IMG/VR virus record: IMGVR_UViG_3300023257_000470
Span: 1-23,583 of that record
Strand: one strand, 5' to 3'
Length of the DNA stretch: 23,583 bases
Source: a virus
Program-made: the position numbers and the translations under genes
Notes under the pieces: generated by a model
Seen by the model: the letters and a program-made list of their open reading frames with translations, nothing else
Told to the model about the DNA's origin: nothing
Databases searched by the model: none
Shown: positions 1 through 7,108 of the stretch, piece by piece
Layout of the letters: every line of letters starts with the position of its first letter
Position numbering within the stretch: position 1 is the first letter of the stretch

Positions 1-3000
1 TGATTTTTTAAGTCCAGTAAATTCATAAGCTGGATCCCAACCACTCCATGCACCAGCACCAGTAATATCAATTATATCAAATTCATATGATCCAAAATCA
101 TCATTATAATCTACTTCTACAATTGTAATACTTTGACCACCATGTGATGTTGATGATATTACAACAAATGTTGATGTTCTGATTGGTTCAGATTCACATC
201 CATATGTATTGTCTTTTACTCTAAAATCAAATGTTGTTGCAGATGTAAGACCTGTAAATTCATTTGATGTTTGCCATAATGAATTATCATCAATTTCAAA
301 TGTATATGCACTTAAATTATCCCCATTATTTATATCATCAATTGTAATACCAAAAACACCATCATTATATGTTGGAGTTATTTGTGTTATTATATTTTCA
401 ATTGTATCAATAGTAATTTCTTCACGATATTCATTAGCATCACCATCTAATATTGATACTTCATATGTTCCACCAGTTAAATTTCCAAAATAATTTCCCT
501 CATAATATGTTGATCCTGTTGTATATCTATATTTAGATATTCCACCAAAGGCATATACTGTAATATCCCCGGTAGGTATTAATGAACAAGAAGGTGTAGA
601 TTCATATAAAAATTCAATATCAAATTTTTCTTCATTCATTTCAAAATCATAAAATGATGTACATCCAGAAACATCTTCTATATATACTTGCCAATTTCCA
701 ATAGTTAATCCACTTATATATGGACTTGATTGATATGCACAATGACCTTCAACTTTATATTGATATGGTGATAATCCTCCATCAATATCATGTATATATA
801 TTAATCCATTATTACAAGTTGTGCAAGTAGGGTTATATATATCTATTTGAAATATTATTGGTTCAGTATATAATGTTATTTGTGTTGATGAAATACATGA
901 TAAATAATCTATAATATATATATTATAAACACCATTTGGTAAATCAAAATATTCTTCATAACTATAATTAGCACCATCATAACAACCAATTACAAATGAC
1001 CCCCCTGTACTAAAATAAAAATCGCTGCCATATGGTACTCCTGAAACTGAAATCATACCATCGCTTAATAAATTACAACTTGGATTAATCGTTGATGCAC
1101 TAATAGTTATTGGTTGTTTTTCTTGAATATTAGTTACTGCTGAATTTTCATATCCATTTGAATCTTTTACCCAACAAATATAAGTCCCTGCTGTTAAATT
1201 TTCATATAAATTATCATATAAAAATATTGGATAATTACCAGTATCCCCACTTAAACTATATTGATATTGTGGTATTCCACCAGTTGCATATATCTGAATT
1301 CTTCCATTTGTTGTATATGGACATATTGGAGTTGTTGTCGAAACAGAATATATTTCTAAATATGCTGGTTGATTAACAGTAATTCCAGAAATTGATATAT
1401 AACATCCATTTGCATCACTAATAATTAAGGTATAAGCTGTACTTGAAGCAGTTATACCAGTTAATAAATTATTATTTATTTGTATAATTTCTAATAATGT
1501 ATCATCATATGATATACCAGTAAGATTATATTGATATGGTAATGTTCCCCCACTCATATTTATTGTAATAAAACCATCATTATTACCATAACCTGTTGGA
1601 TCAGTTATATCTATTGAAGAAATTCCTAATTGTCCTGGTTCATTAACAGTGACATAATATGATGCTGTTGATTTCGTATCATCTTTTACAGATACAAAAT
1701 ATGTTCCACCTGTTAAATTTTCAAATATTCCTGTTGTGTTTATGTATCCTGTTGGAGTAATAGTATATAAATATGGTAATGTTCCTCCAGATGCAGTAAC
1801 ATAAATGGCACCATCTTGATTATTATAACAACTTACTCCACTAATTATTGTATTTATACTAATAGAATATGGATTATAATTTAAATTATCTAATTCAAGA
1901 GGTCTTGGTTTCATTGTTTTTTTATCAACACCAATATCTATTAATTCTATTGGTATAATATTTAAATTGCCATCAATATGAGTAAATCCAGAATTCATAA
2001 TCATATTAAAAATATTTAAATTAAATTTATCATTTTCATCTTGATATAAAATTCCAGTTGCATAATCTAAAATGTTAGTATCAGTTTTTATAATCTGACC
2101 ATATGCACCAGATATTCTATATCTTTCAGAATCAGATTTATTCTTATAATATTCTTGATCATAGTTTAAATATACTTTCATTAAAATATCAGATATACCA
2201 CTTAATGAAACAACATTGGTAATATCATAAATTCCACTACTTATCCCACTTGCAGTTAAATCATTATAAGGTTTTTCAATAATCATATAATCTTCTGTAA
2301 CTTCAGTAATCATTGTTCTTCCACTTGTATCCCCAGTTGCGAAAAAATCTATATAAGTATATGAATTAAAATCTTCTAATTTATTTAAATATGCTGTTAA
2401 TGGTGTAATTTTATATCTTGAACTTTGAACTGCATAATATGTTTCTAATGTAGAATAAATTTCTTCAATAGTATATTCTCCTGAATATAAAATATCTCCT
2501 GAATATATAGTTGTTGGTGTTGTCCCACTTTCTGCAATAAATATATCATTAATAAATGTTTCTAAATTATAATTAGCATATAAATTATCTGTTGAAAATG
2601 TAGAAATTGTTTCAGTAACTCCAGATTCTGAATATAAAAATGATAATAAATTATAATCAAAATATTTATAATAATCATTATCATTTACATTTATTTCAAA
2701 ATTAAATCCTGATACAGATGCAGTTATTAATTTTCCATATGGTGATGCATTAATATATTCTATAAATTGTGTTAAACCAGATTCAGCAAAATGTAAATTT
2801 CTAATTTTATAAGAATAACCAGTTGATAAATTATTATAAATATATTCTGGAATATTTCCATTTATTTCCAATTTATTATTATCTAAACTTTTAATTGTAG
2901 TAAAATAATTTAAATAAGCAGTATTTAATATATTTTCTGTTACTATTGATGTAGTTGCAGTTGTGTTATATAGAGTTATTAATATATGTTCATTAGTTGA

Positions 3001-3900
3001 AGAACTTGCAGAAAAAATACTATCTACATCAAAATATGTACCACCAGTAGTAAAATCAAAGGTTCTTGCAGAAACAGTATTCCCAGATGAAATATAAAAT
3101 AACCCAATATCAAGAATATTAGATATATTATATGTATCAGAATTTAAATACTTTATATCTAAAGTATTTCCCGTTTGATTGAAATCAAATGTAATAGTTT
3201 CAAATTCAGTTATATTATTTTTTAATGTTCTTGCAATATCATAATTTGTGAATATTAAAGAAGCAGTATCTCCTGTAATATTATAATCAAATTTATGTTT
3301 AATAATATATGAATGATATGGTGTAAAATATTTTGCTTCATTAGTAATTGGAAATGTTATCCCTGAATTTTCTAAAAAATATTGATTTTCTTTATATGTT
3401 CCTAATTTTATATAAAATTTTGATTTACTAGATGTTCCAGTTGTTTCAAGTAAATCTGATTTTTCTAAAAAATAATTTTGTGTTACATCATAAATATCAT
3501 TATCCATTATGTTATCTTGATTAAATAATAATATTTTATGATTTGGTTTAATTTCAACATTATCTATTTTATAATGAGTAATTCCAGTATCAATATTTAT
3601 ATCACTTGCAATATCAATAAGATGGAAATTTTGTAAATATTTGTCTATAATATTATATTCATTATACATATTATTTAATGTGTTTCCATCACCAGTTAAT
3701 AAAGATATCTTATAGATGTTATTAATATCATTAATATATGAATAACAAATACCATCTAAACATTTTTGGTATTTAAAATAAATATCCATTGTATTAGCAC
3801 TATTTATAGGTAAATAGTTACGATCTTCTAAAATAAAATTTGTAGTTCCAGTTTTTGCTATTGTATTGAAATTAAATTCAGTTCTAAAATTATATGTCAT
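1..3900 (-). CDS. SprB-repeat virion adhesin/tail protein, 3' end outside window
   Basis: An uninterrupted minus-strand frame runs from ATG at 3898-3900 to the window edge (1300 codons, no stop seen). Residues 1 to about 670 are a Gly/Ser/Thr- and Tyr/Asn-rich region without a recognised domain. From about residue 675 there are at least six repeats of 70-100 residues. Each has the SprB-repeat form: a Cys- or Pro-led strand, DG-x-I, then GGTLPYxY-like, L-x-GTY and a D-x-x-GC/GY turn; for example ASGGTLPYLY, NLTGGTYFVSV and ISDANGCYISI. SprB repeats are known from Bacteroidota gliding adhesins and large surface proteins. In a phage this size and composition suggest a long tail fibre, whisker or other adhesin; that role is inference. 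There is no signal peptide, which argues against a bacterial exported adhesin. It is transcribed away from 4009, with a promoter-like box at 3921-3930. Plus-strand ORFs inside it are shadows. Confidence 0.85.
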   Translation of the reverse strand, partial: MTYNFRTEFNFNTIAKTGTTNFILEDRNYLPINSANTMDIYFKYQKCLDGICYSYINDINNIYKISLLTGDGNTLNNMYNEYNIIDKYLQNFHLIDIASDINIDTGITHYKIDNVEIKPNHKILLFNQDNIMDNDIYDVTQNYFLEKSDLLETTGTSSKSKFYIKLGTYKENQYFLENSGITFPITNEAKYFTPYHSYIIKHKFDYNITGDTASLIFTNYDIARTLKNNITEFETITFDFNQTGNTLDIKYLNSDTYNISNILDIGLFYISSGNTVSARTFDFTTGGTYFDVDSIFSASSSTNEHILITLYNTTATTSIVTENILNTAYLNYFTTIKSLDNNKLEINGNIPEYIYNNLSTGYSYKIRNLHFAESGLTQFIEYINASPYGKLITASVSGFNFEINVNDNDYYKYFDYNLLSFLYSESGVTETISTFSTDNLYANYNLETFINDIFIAESGTTPTTIYSGDILYSGEYTIEEIYSTLETYYAVQSSRYKITPLTAYLNKLEDFNSYTYIDFFATGDTSGRTMITEVTEDYMIIEKPYNDLTASGISSGIYDITNVVSLSGISDILMKVYLNYDQEYYKNKSDSERYRISGAYGQIIKTDTNILDYATGILYQDENDKFNLNIFNMIMNSGFTHIDGNLNIIPIELIDIGVDKKTMKPRPLELDNLNYNPYSISINTIISGVSCYNNQDGAIYVTASGGTLPYLYTITPTGYINTTGIFENLTGGTYFVSVKDDTKSTASYYVTVNEPGQLGISSIDITDPTGYGNNDGFITINMSGGTLPYQYNLTGISYDDTLLEIIQINNNLLTGITASSTAYTLIISDANGCYISISGITVNQPAYLEIYSVSTTTPICPYTTNGRIQIYATGGIPQYQYSLSGDTGNYPIFLYDNLYENLTAGTYICWVKDSNGYENSAVTNIQEKQPITISASTINPSCNLLSDGMISVSGVPYGSDFYFSTGGSFVIGCYDGANYSYEEYFDLPNGVYNIYIIDYLSCISSTQITLYTEPIIFQIDIYNPTCTTCNNGLIYIHDIDGGLSPYQYKVEGHCAYQSSPYISGLTIGNWQVYIEDVSGCTSFYDFEMNEEKFDIEFLYESTPSCSLIPTGDITVYAFGGISKYRYTTGSTYYEGNYFGNLTGGTYEVSILDGDANEYREEITIDTIENIITQITPTYNDGVFGITIDDINNGDNLSAYTFEIDDNSLWQTSNEFTGLTSATTFDFRVKDNTYGCESEPIRTSTFVVISSTSHGGQSITIVEVDYNDDFGSYEFDIIDITGAGAWSGWDPAYEFTGLKKS

Positions 3901-3920
3901 TAAAATTTTTAATATTTGTT

Positions 3921-3930
3921 TTATATATTA
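3921..3930 (-). promoter_or_regulatory. TATATA-type promoter box of the SprB-repeat gene
   Basis: On the minus strand this reads TAATATATAA followed by AACAAATATTAAAA, ending about 20 nt before the ATG at 3900. It matches the recurring box found before most transcription units here. No clear -35 element is visible. Promoter function is inferred from recurrence and spacing. Confidence 0.45.
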
Positions 3931-3975
3931 AAATAAATGAATTAAAATCAATAATTAAAAAATGAAAATAAAAAC

Positions 3976-3985
3976 TTAATATATA
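3976..3985 (+). promoter_or_regulatory. TATATA-type promoter box of the 4009 gene
   Basis: TTAATATATA lies 23 nt before the ATG at 4009 and is followed by an A-rich leader (GAAAAAATAAATTTAATT). It matches the recurring box and sits back to back with the minus-strand box at 3921-3930 in the 108-bp divergent gap. Confidence 0.45.
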
Positions 3986-3991
3986 GATATG

Positions 3992-4042
3992 AAAAAATAA
4001 ATTTAATTATGAAAAATATATCAAATTTTAATGAATTTAAAA
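3992..4042 (+). repeat. Duplicated leader and N-terminal coding segment, copy 1
   Basis: This 51-bp stretch (18 nt of leader plus the first codons of the 4009 gene) recurs at 4557-4607 with about three mismatches and no gaps. The first 34 bp are identical. The reading frame is kept, so both proteins begin MKNIS-N/K-FNEFK. Confidence 0.8.
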
Positions 4043-4557
4043 ATATTAATTTTATAAAAATAAATAAATTATTAACTGAGGGATGGTTGAATGATGAAAC
4101 AGAAAAAAGGGCAGACAAATATTTTAAAAAATTAGTACCCAGTACAGGAAATTGTGAAACTGTAGAAGGTGAAATACTTAGAGCAATTAGTAAAATATCA
4201 TATAGATATTTTAATGATGGAGACTATTACTACGAAGGATATGGGACACAAACTGCTGGTAGTTCACATGCATATTTATCAGAATCAGAATATATTGATG
4301 AAAATCTACAAAAGAAAATTAATGATGAGTTTGATTTAATGGAATGGAGTAATGATTCAATATATGAAAAAGGTTTAGAAAATATTTTCAATTTAATATT
4401 AGATTATATAGAATTAAAAAATGGAAATTATACTAAAAATTCTGAAAATATGTTCAATTTTAAGTCGTTATTTATTGATGAAACATTGGACGATGATGAA
4501 ACATTGGACGATTTTGAAGATGAAGATGAAGATGAAGATGAAGATGAAAATTATTAA
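4009..4557 (+). CDS. Unknown acidic protein with capsid-targeting-like N terminus
   Basis: 182 residues, family not recognised. The N terminus MKNISNFNEF followed by KLLTE|G at residues 20-25 has the form of a T4 capsid-targeting leader with an (L/I)-x-E prohead-protease site; cutting after E24 would leave a protein starting GWLNDETEK. The middle contains a Tyr/Gly-rich stretch (YYYEGYGTQTAG). The C terminus is extremely acidic: an 18-bp repeat (4477-4512, twice ETLDDD-like) is followed by five GAAGAT hexamers (4516-4545), giving a run of Glu-Asp. The start is chosen for its position after the TATATA box and its AATTATG context. The next gene begins 17 nt after the stop with a near copy of the same leader. 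An internal head protein, or a DNA-mimic-like acidic protein, is possible but is inference. Confidence 0.8.
   Translation: MKNISNFNEFKNINFIKINKLLTEGWLNDETEKRADKYFKKLVPSTGNCETVEGEILRAISKISYRYFNDGDYYYEGYGTQTAGSSHAYLSESEYIDENLQKKINDEFDLMEWSNDSIYEKGLENIFNLILDYIELKNGNYTKNSENMFNFKSLFIDETLDDDETLDDFEDEDEDEDEDENY
4477..4545 (+). repeat. In-frame tandem repeats encoding acidic tail
   Basis: Two exact 18-bp copies (4477-4494, 4495-4512) are followed by five GAAGAT hexamers (4516-4545). All are multiples of three, so copy-number change would lengthen or shorten the acidic tail without a frameshift. Confidence 0.85.
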
Positions 4558-4607
4558 AAAAATAAATTTAATTATGAAAAATATATCAAAATTTAACGAG
4601 TTTAAAA
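4557..4607 (+). repeat. Duplicated leader and N-terminal coding segment, copy 2
   Basis: Partner of 3992-4042, offset by 565 bp. It begins at the last base of the stop codon of the 4009 gene and supplies the leader and first 11 codons of the 4574 gene. The TATATA box of copy 1 lies outside the repeat and was not copied. Confidence 0.8.
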
Positions 4608-5065
4608 CTCAGAAGAATATTAAAAATGAAAAATTTATAAAAGAATCTGTGACTTGGTGTACTCATAAGAAAAAATGCACAATAAATGAATGTTATTTCA
4701 ATGATGAAATGTGTCCTATTGTTAATGGATTAGTAAAACCTGATGAAGATTGTAATTCAACAAATGAAGGATTTACTGGGAGATTATCAAAATTTATAGG
4801 GAAAAATGAATATAATAAAACATTAGATTATATTAAAAGAGCTTTATTAAATTCTGAAAAATATAAAAGTTATAAAGTTGATAAAAATATTTTAATTAAA
4901 GATGCAGTTAAAGGATTAGTGCAAAAAATAAAATTTGCAAAGAAATTTAAAGATAATGAAAAATTATTAAACTCGTTAGTTGAAGAAATTGTTAAAGATT
5001 TGAAATCTAAGAAACATGGTCAAATTAATGAAAACAAAAAAGACATTAAAAGAATTAATTTCTAA
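4574..5065 (+). CDS. Unknown Cys-containing protein with capsid-targeting-like N terminus
   Basis: 163 residues from ATG at 4574. The open frame extends upstream to 4421, but that part overlaps the 4009 gene in another frame. The 4574 ATG has the duplicated leader and the AATTATG context, so it is the likely start. The N terminus MKNISKFNEFK and FIKE|S at residues 21-25 parallel the preceding gene and again place a possible protease site after E24. Residues about 25-55 contain four Cys in a CTHKKKC...CYF..EMC arrangement, then GLVKPDEDC, which could bind a metal or form disulfides. The remainder is Lys-rich and probably helical. No family is recognised. It is probably co-transcribed with the 4009 gene, 17 nt upstream. 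Confidence 0.8.
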   Translation: MKNISKFNEFKTQKNIKNEKFIKESVTWCTHKKKCTINECYFNDEMCPIVNGLVKPDEDCNSTNEGFTGRLSKFIGKNEYNKTLDYIKRALLNSEKYKSYKVDKNILIKDAVKGLVQKIKFAKKFKDNEKLLNSLVEEIVKDLKSKKHGQINENKKDIKRINF

Positions 5066-5071
5066 ATTTTC

Positions 5072-5080
5072 TTATATATT
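5072..5080 (+). promoter_or_regulatory. TATATA-type box before the 5096 small ORF
   Basis: TTATATATT followed by AAAAATC, 15 nt before the ATG at 5096. It fits the recurring box and suggests that a transcribed gene once began, or still begins, at 5096. Confidence 0.4.
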
Positions 5081-5095
5081 AAAAATCAGACAATC

Positions 5096-5218
5096 ATGGG
5101 AACATGAAAAATAAACATAAATCCAAAAGGTATTAAAAGTTTGATGACAGCATTAAATAATTCTAAATCAAATGCAGTAGCAAATGGTAATTCAGATACA
5201 TATTATTTTTTAAAATAA
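5096..5218 (+). pseudogene. Possible broken small gene with in-frame TGA at codon 4
   Basis: ATG at 5096, properly spaced behind a TATATA box, opens a frame with TGA at codon 4 (5105-5107). The same frame then stays open to TAA at 5216-5218, reading KININPKGIKSLMTALNNS and ending DTYYFLK. An internal ATG at 5144 would give a 24-residue peptide. The composition after the TGA looks protein-like (Asn/Ser/Ala/Gly). The simplest reading is a TGG-to-TGA nonsense mutation in a roughly 40-residue protein. A real 24-residue peptide from 5144, or chance, are alternatives. No homologue is recognised. The rest of 5219-5356 holds only the inverted repeat at 5316-5337. Confidence 0.35.
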
Positions 5219-5315
5219 ACAATGTGAAAATAATATCCAACAGTAAATTTTTTTAAAATATCAATAAATATCAAATAAATTAGTATTTGGCCCATATTTA
5301 TAAAATATATAACTC

Positions 5316-5337
5316 AAATAACTACTAATAGTTATTT
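5316..5337. promoter_or_regulatory. Perfect 9-bp inverted repeat before the Hc1-like gene
   Basis: AAATAACTA, a CTAA loop, then TAGTTATTT, followed by TTAAAAAA, 19 nt before the ATG at 5357. It could be an operator or 5'-UTR hairpin of the Hc1-like gene, or a weak terminator of the 5096 unit. The stem is AT-rich and weak, so function is uncertain. Confidence 0.4.
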
Positions 5338-5356
5338 TTAAAAAATAATTATAATT

Positions 5357-5545
5357 ATGAATTTAGAAGAACTTTATTTAGAAATTGAAAACCAATATCT
5401 AATTGTAGTAAATCGTCATGCAAAATTTGTTGAAAAAGGAAACAAAACTGCGGAAGCTGATGTGCGTAAAGCGTTGGGAGAAATTAAAAAACTTATAACA
5501 CCTTATAGAAAAGCATCTAATGCTGCTGTTAAAGCAATGAAATAA
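5357..5545 (+). CDS. Histone H1-like DNA-binding protein, Hc1 family
   Basis: 62 residues. The stretch KFVEKGNKTAEADVRKAL, then GEIKKLITPYRKAS, closely follows the Hc1-type pattern seen in small Bacteroidota histone H1-like proteins: EKGNKxAxxxxRKAxxEIxKLxxxxRK. These are basic helical proteins thought to bind and compact DNA. The gene stands alone, with an inverted repeat upstream and a strong terminator at 5572-5606 just after it. Its codons are less AT-biased than its neighbours' (GCG, CGT and TTG in the stretch around 5450-5480), which suggests acquisition from a bacterial host. A phage could use such a protein on its own or host DNA; that is inference. The start has the AATTATG context. 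Confidence 0.75.
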   Translation: MNLEELYLEIENQYLIVVNRHAKFVEKGNKTAEADVRKALGEIKKLITPYRKASNAAVKAMK

Positions 5546-5571
5546 AAACTGCAACAATCAAAAATGTATAA

Positions 5572-5606
5572 AAACATCAAAGAATTTTTCTTTGATGTTT
5601 TTTTTT
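5572..5606 (+). terminator. Rho-independent terminator after the Hc1-like gene
   Basis: An 11-bp perfect stem, AAACATCAAAG (5572-5582) pairing with CTTTGATGTTT (5590-5600), has a 7-nt loop and is followed directly by a run of T. The T-run leads into the promoter box of the next gene at 5604-5613. Confidence 0.85.
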
Positions 5607-5613
5607 ATATATA
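5604..5613 (+). promoter_or_regulatory. TATATA-type promoter box of the 5637 gene
   Basis: TTTATATATA, 23 nt before ATG at 5637, followed by CTTAAAAATAAA. It is embedded in the end of the terminator's T-tract, so one unit ends and the next begins within a few bases. Confidence 0.5.
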
Positions 5614-5636
5614 CTTAAAAATAAATACAATTAATT

Positions 5637-6140
5637 ATGACTGATGAAGAATATTTAAATCTTTTTAAAAAAATTAAAAATGATGATGAAAATTTGAATA
5701 AAACAAATCAAAATGAAATGGAAAATTTAAATGAAGTAAATCAAAATAAAATAAATATTGACCCTGATCCTTGGCAAAATTTACAAAATTTAAATGAAAC
5801 CCCAGTATCAAAATATAATATGAATGAAAATTTAAATGATGGATGGGGAACACAAGATTTTGTAATTGAAAAAAGAATGAATGGTCAAGTTATTACAAAT
5901 AATGACCCATATCAAACAAAAAAAATTAAACAAAAAACAGAAAATTTAAATGGATTAGATCAATTTGTTGATGATGAACCATTAAAATCTGTTAATGAGG
6001 TATATCAAACTAATCAAGGATTAGAACCACCAACAATTAATGAAAAATTATCTGATATTGATATTGTTTCAGTAGAATTATTTGAAAGAATGCATACAAA
6101 CGCAATGATTACTTTAAAAAATCATCCAAAATTTAAATAA
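5637..6140 (+). CDS. Unknown Asn-rich low-complexity protein
   Basis: 167 residues, family not recognised. The first 60 residues repeat an N-x-x-ENLN-x-x-NQN theme (ENLNKTNQNEMENLNEVNQN), indicating internal repeat expansion and probable disorder. The last 35 residues (INEKLSDIDIVSVELFERMH...NHPKFK) look more ordered and may be the functional part. There is no signal peptide, membrane segment or capsid-targeting leader. The start is set by the AATTATG context and the box at 5604-5613. The following gene starts 2 nt after its stop, so the two are translationally linked. Function unknown. Confidence 0.75.
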   Translation: MTDEEYLNLFKKIKNDDENLNKTNQNEMENLNEVNQNKINIDPDPWQNLQNLNETPVSKYNMNENLNDGWGTQDFVIEKRMNGQVITNNDPYQTKKIKQKTENLNGLDQFVDDEPLKSVNEVYQTNQGLEPPTINEKLSDIDIVSVELFERMHTNAMITLKNHPKFK

Positions 6141-6142
6141 AT

Positions 6143-7036
6143 ATGAAATATTTAAGAACATATAATGAATCTCACAACACATCAAAACGATATGGTGATA
6201 TTTTATCAGAAGGTCAATTCAATAAATTATTAGAAAAGAATTGTAAAAATTATATTGATATTAATAATCAAATAAAAATGTATCGTGGAATTGGAAACTA
6301 CATAAATCTATTCAAAATTTTAGAATTTAAAAATCATTATTACTTAAATCCAAAAAATCATTATAGACATTCTATTGAACCAGAGAATATTCATGTAATA
6401 TTAATGAGTGAAATGGAACAATGGAAAGATTTTCCACCATATAATCAATCAGTTATTTGTTCTACTAATAAAATAAGTGCAGAGAGTTATGGAGAGTTAT
6501 TTGAAATAATACCATATGATAATACAAAAGTGGGGGTTTGTTCTCATTCTTCTGTATGGGGTTCTTTTGGAGGTTTTGGAAAAAAATCCATTATTAAAAT
6601 GATTCATAATTTTCTTGAATATTATCCAGCAGATTGGGGAGCAATACAAGATGAAATAAAAAATATAGGTATTGAAAAGTTATCACAAGACAAACTTGAT
6701 TCAGATTTCATACATTCACTTTTATATTATAAAGAAAAGGGTGTATTTAGATATATTAAAAAAGGAGACTATTTACATACACCAAAAACTGGAAATTCTG
6801 AAAAAGAAGAAGAAGAAGAATTAAAAAATTTCAAGAAAAAGATGGATAAATTAACCACTAATGATATAATCGAATTTATTAATTTTTTATTTGAACCAAA
6901 AAATAATGGATTTAATTCAATTAAATATGATGGTAATTACACCACAAAAATATATAAAAATTATACTGATTTCAATACTGAAAATTTACAAACTTGGTGT
7001 GGAGGACCAGTTTTAATGAAAAAAATATTTATTTAA
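6143..7036 (+). CDS. ADP-ribosyltransferase-like protein with capsid-targeting-like leader
   Basis: 297 residues. The N terminus MKYLRTYNES followed by DILSE|G at residues 19-24 resembles T4 capsid-targeting leaders with a prohead-protease site after E23. The body has features of the R-S-E type ADP-ribosyltransferase fold: a MYRG motif at 46-49, then CSTNKISAESYG at 106-117 in the place of the S-T-S/NAD-binding strand, followed by FEIIPYDNTKVGV as the next strands. A catalytic Glu near the C terminus (around TENLQTWCGGP) is not certain. In T4, Alt is an injected, head-packaged ADP-ribosyltransferase, so leader and fold would make sense together. The gene starts 2 nt after the 5637 gene and has no promoter box of its own. 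The fold assignment is moderate; a non-catalytic relative is possible. Confidence 0.65.
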   Translation: MKYLRTYNESHNTSKRYGDILSEGQFNKLLEKNCKNYIDINNQIKMYRGIGNYINLFKILEFKNHYYLNPKNHYRHSIEPENIHVILMSEMEQWKDFPPYNQSVICSTNKISAESYGELFEIIPYDNTKVGVCSHSSVWGSFGGFGKKSIIKMIHNFLEYYPADWGAIQDEIKNIGIEKLSQDKLDSDFIHSLLYYKEKGVFRYIKKGDYLHTPKTGNSEKEEEEELKNFKKKMDKLTTNDIIEFINFLFEPKNNGFNSIKYDGNYTTKIYKNYTDFNTENLQTWCGGPVLMKKIFI

Positions 7037-7044
7037 ATATAAAA

Positions 7045-7067
7045 GTACCTTGGCAGTTCGCTTGGAA
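7045..7067 (+). other. Short GC-richer patch between ART-like gene and homing endonuclease
   Basis: This stretch (AGTACCTTGGCAGTTCGCTT and 3 more bases) is far richer in G+C than any nearby intergenic DNA. It lies just before the first copy of the 24-bp direct repeat. It may be a scrap of a displaced gene or part of an endonuclease target; nothing in it is recognised. Confidence 0.35.
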
Positions 7068-7072
7068 GAATA

Positions 7073-7096
7073 TCAATATTTAATATATAATAAAAA
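7073..7096 (+). repeat. 24-bp direct repeat flanking EDxHD endonuclease gene, left copy
   Basis: Starts TCAATATTTAATATATAA and is identical over 24 bp to 7991-8014. It contains the TATATA box (7079-7090) that probably drives the 7109 gene. Confidence 0.75.
7079..7090 (+). promoter_or_regulatory. TATATA-type promoter box of the 7109 endonuclease gene
   Basis: TTTAATATATAA followed by TAAAAATAAA, 18 nt before ATG at 7109. It is a typical member of the recurring box. Confidence 0.5.
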
Positions 7097-7108
7097 TAAA
7101 GATGATAT

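Noticed and set aside
209-1376. Plus-strand ORFs at 209-493 and 1158-1376
   Set aside because: They lie wholly within the 1300-codon minus-strand SprB-repeat frame, whose repeats are clearly protein-like. They have no promoter box or start context.
4421-4573. Upstream extension of the 4574 gene to an ATG at 4421
   Set aside because: It would overlap the acidic tail of the 4009 gene in another frame and give Met/Lys repeats that are a frame-shadow of the Glu-Asp repeats. The 4574 ATG has the duplicated leader.
5105-5107. TGA read as Trp (alternative genetic code)
   Set aside because: Trp is written TGG throughout the recognisable proteins and no long frame here contains TGA. In a recoded AT-rich genome TGA would dominate. 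A nonsense mutation or a start at 5144 is simpler.
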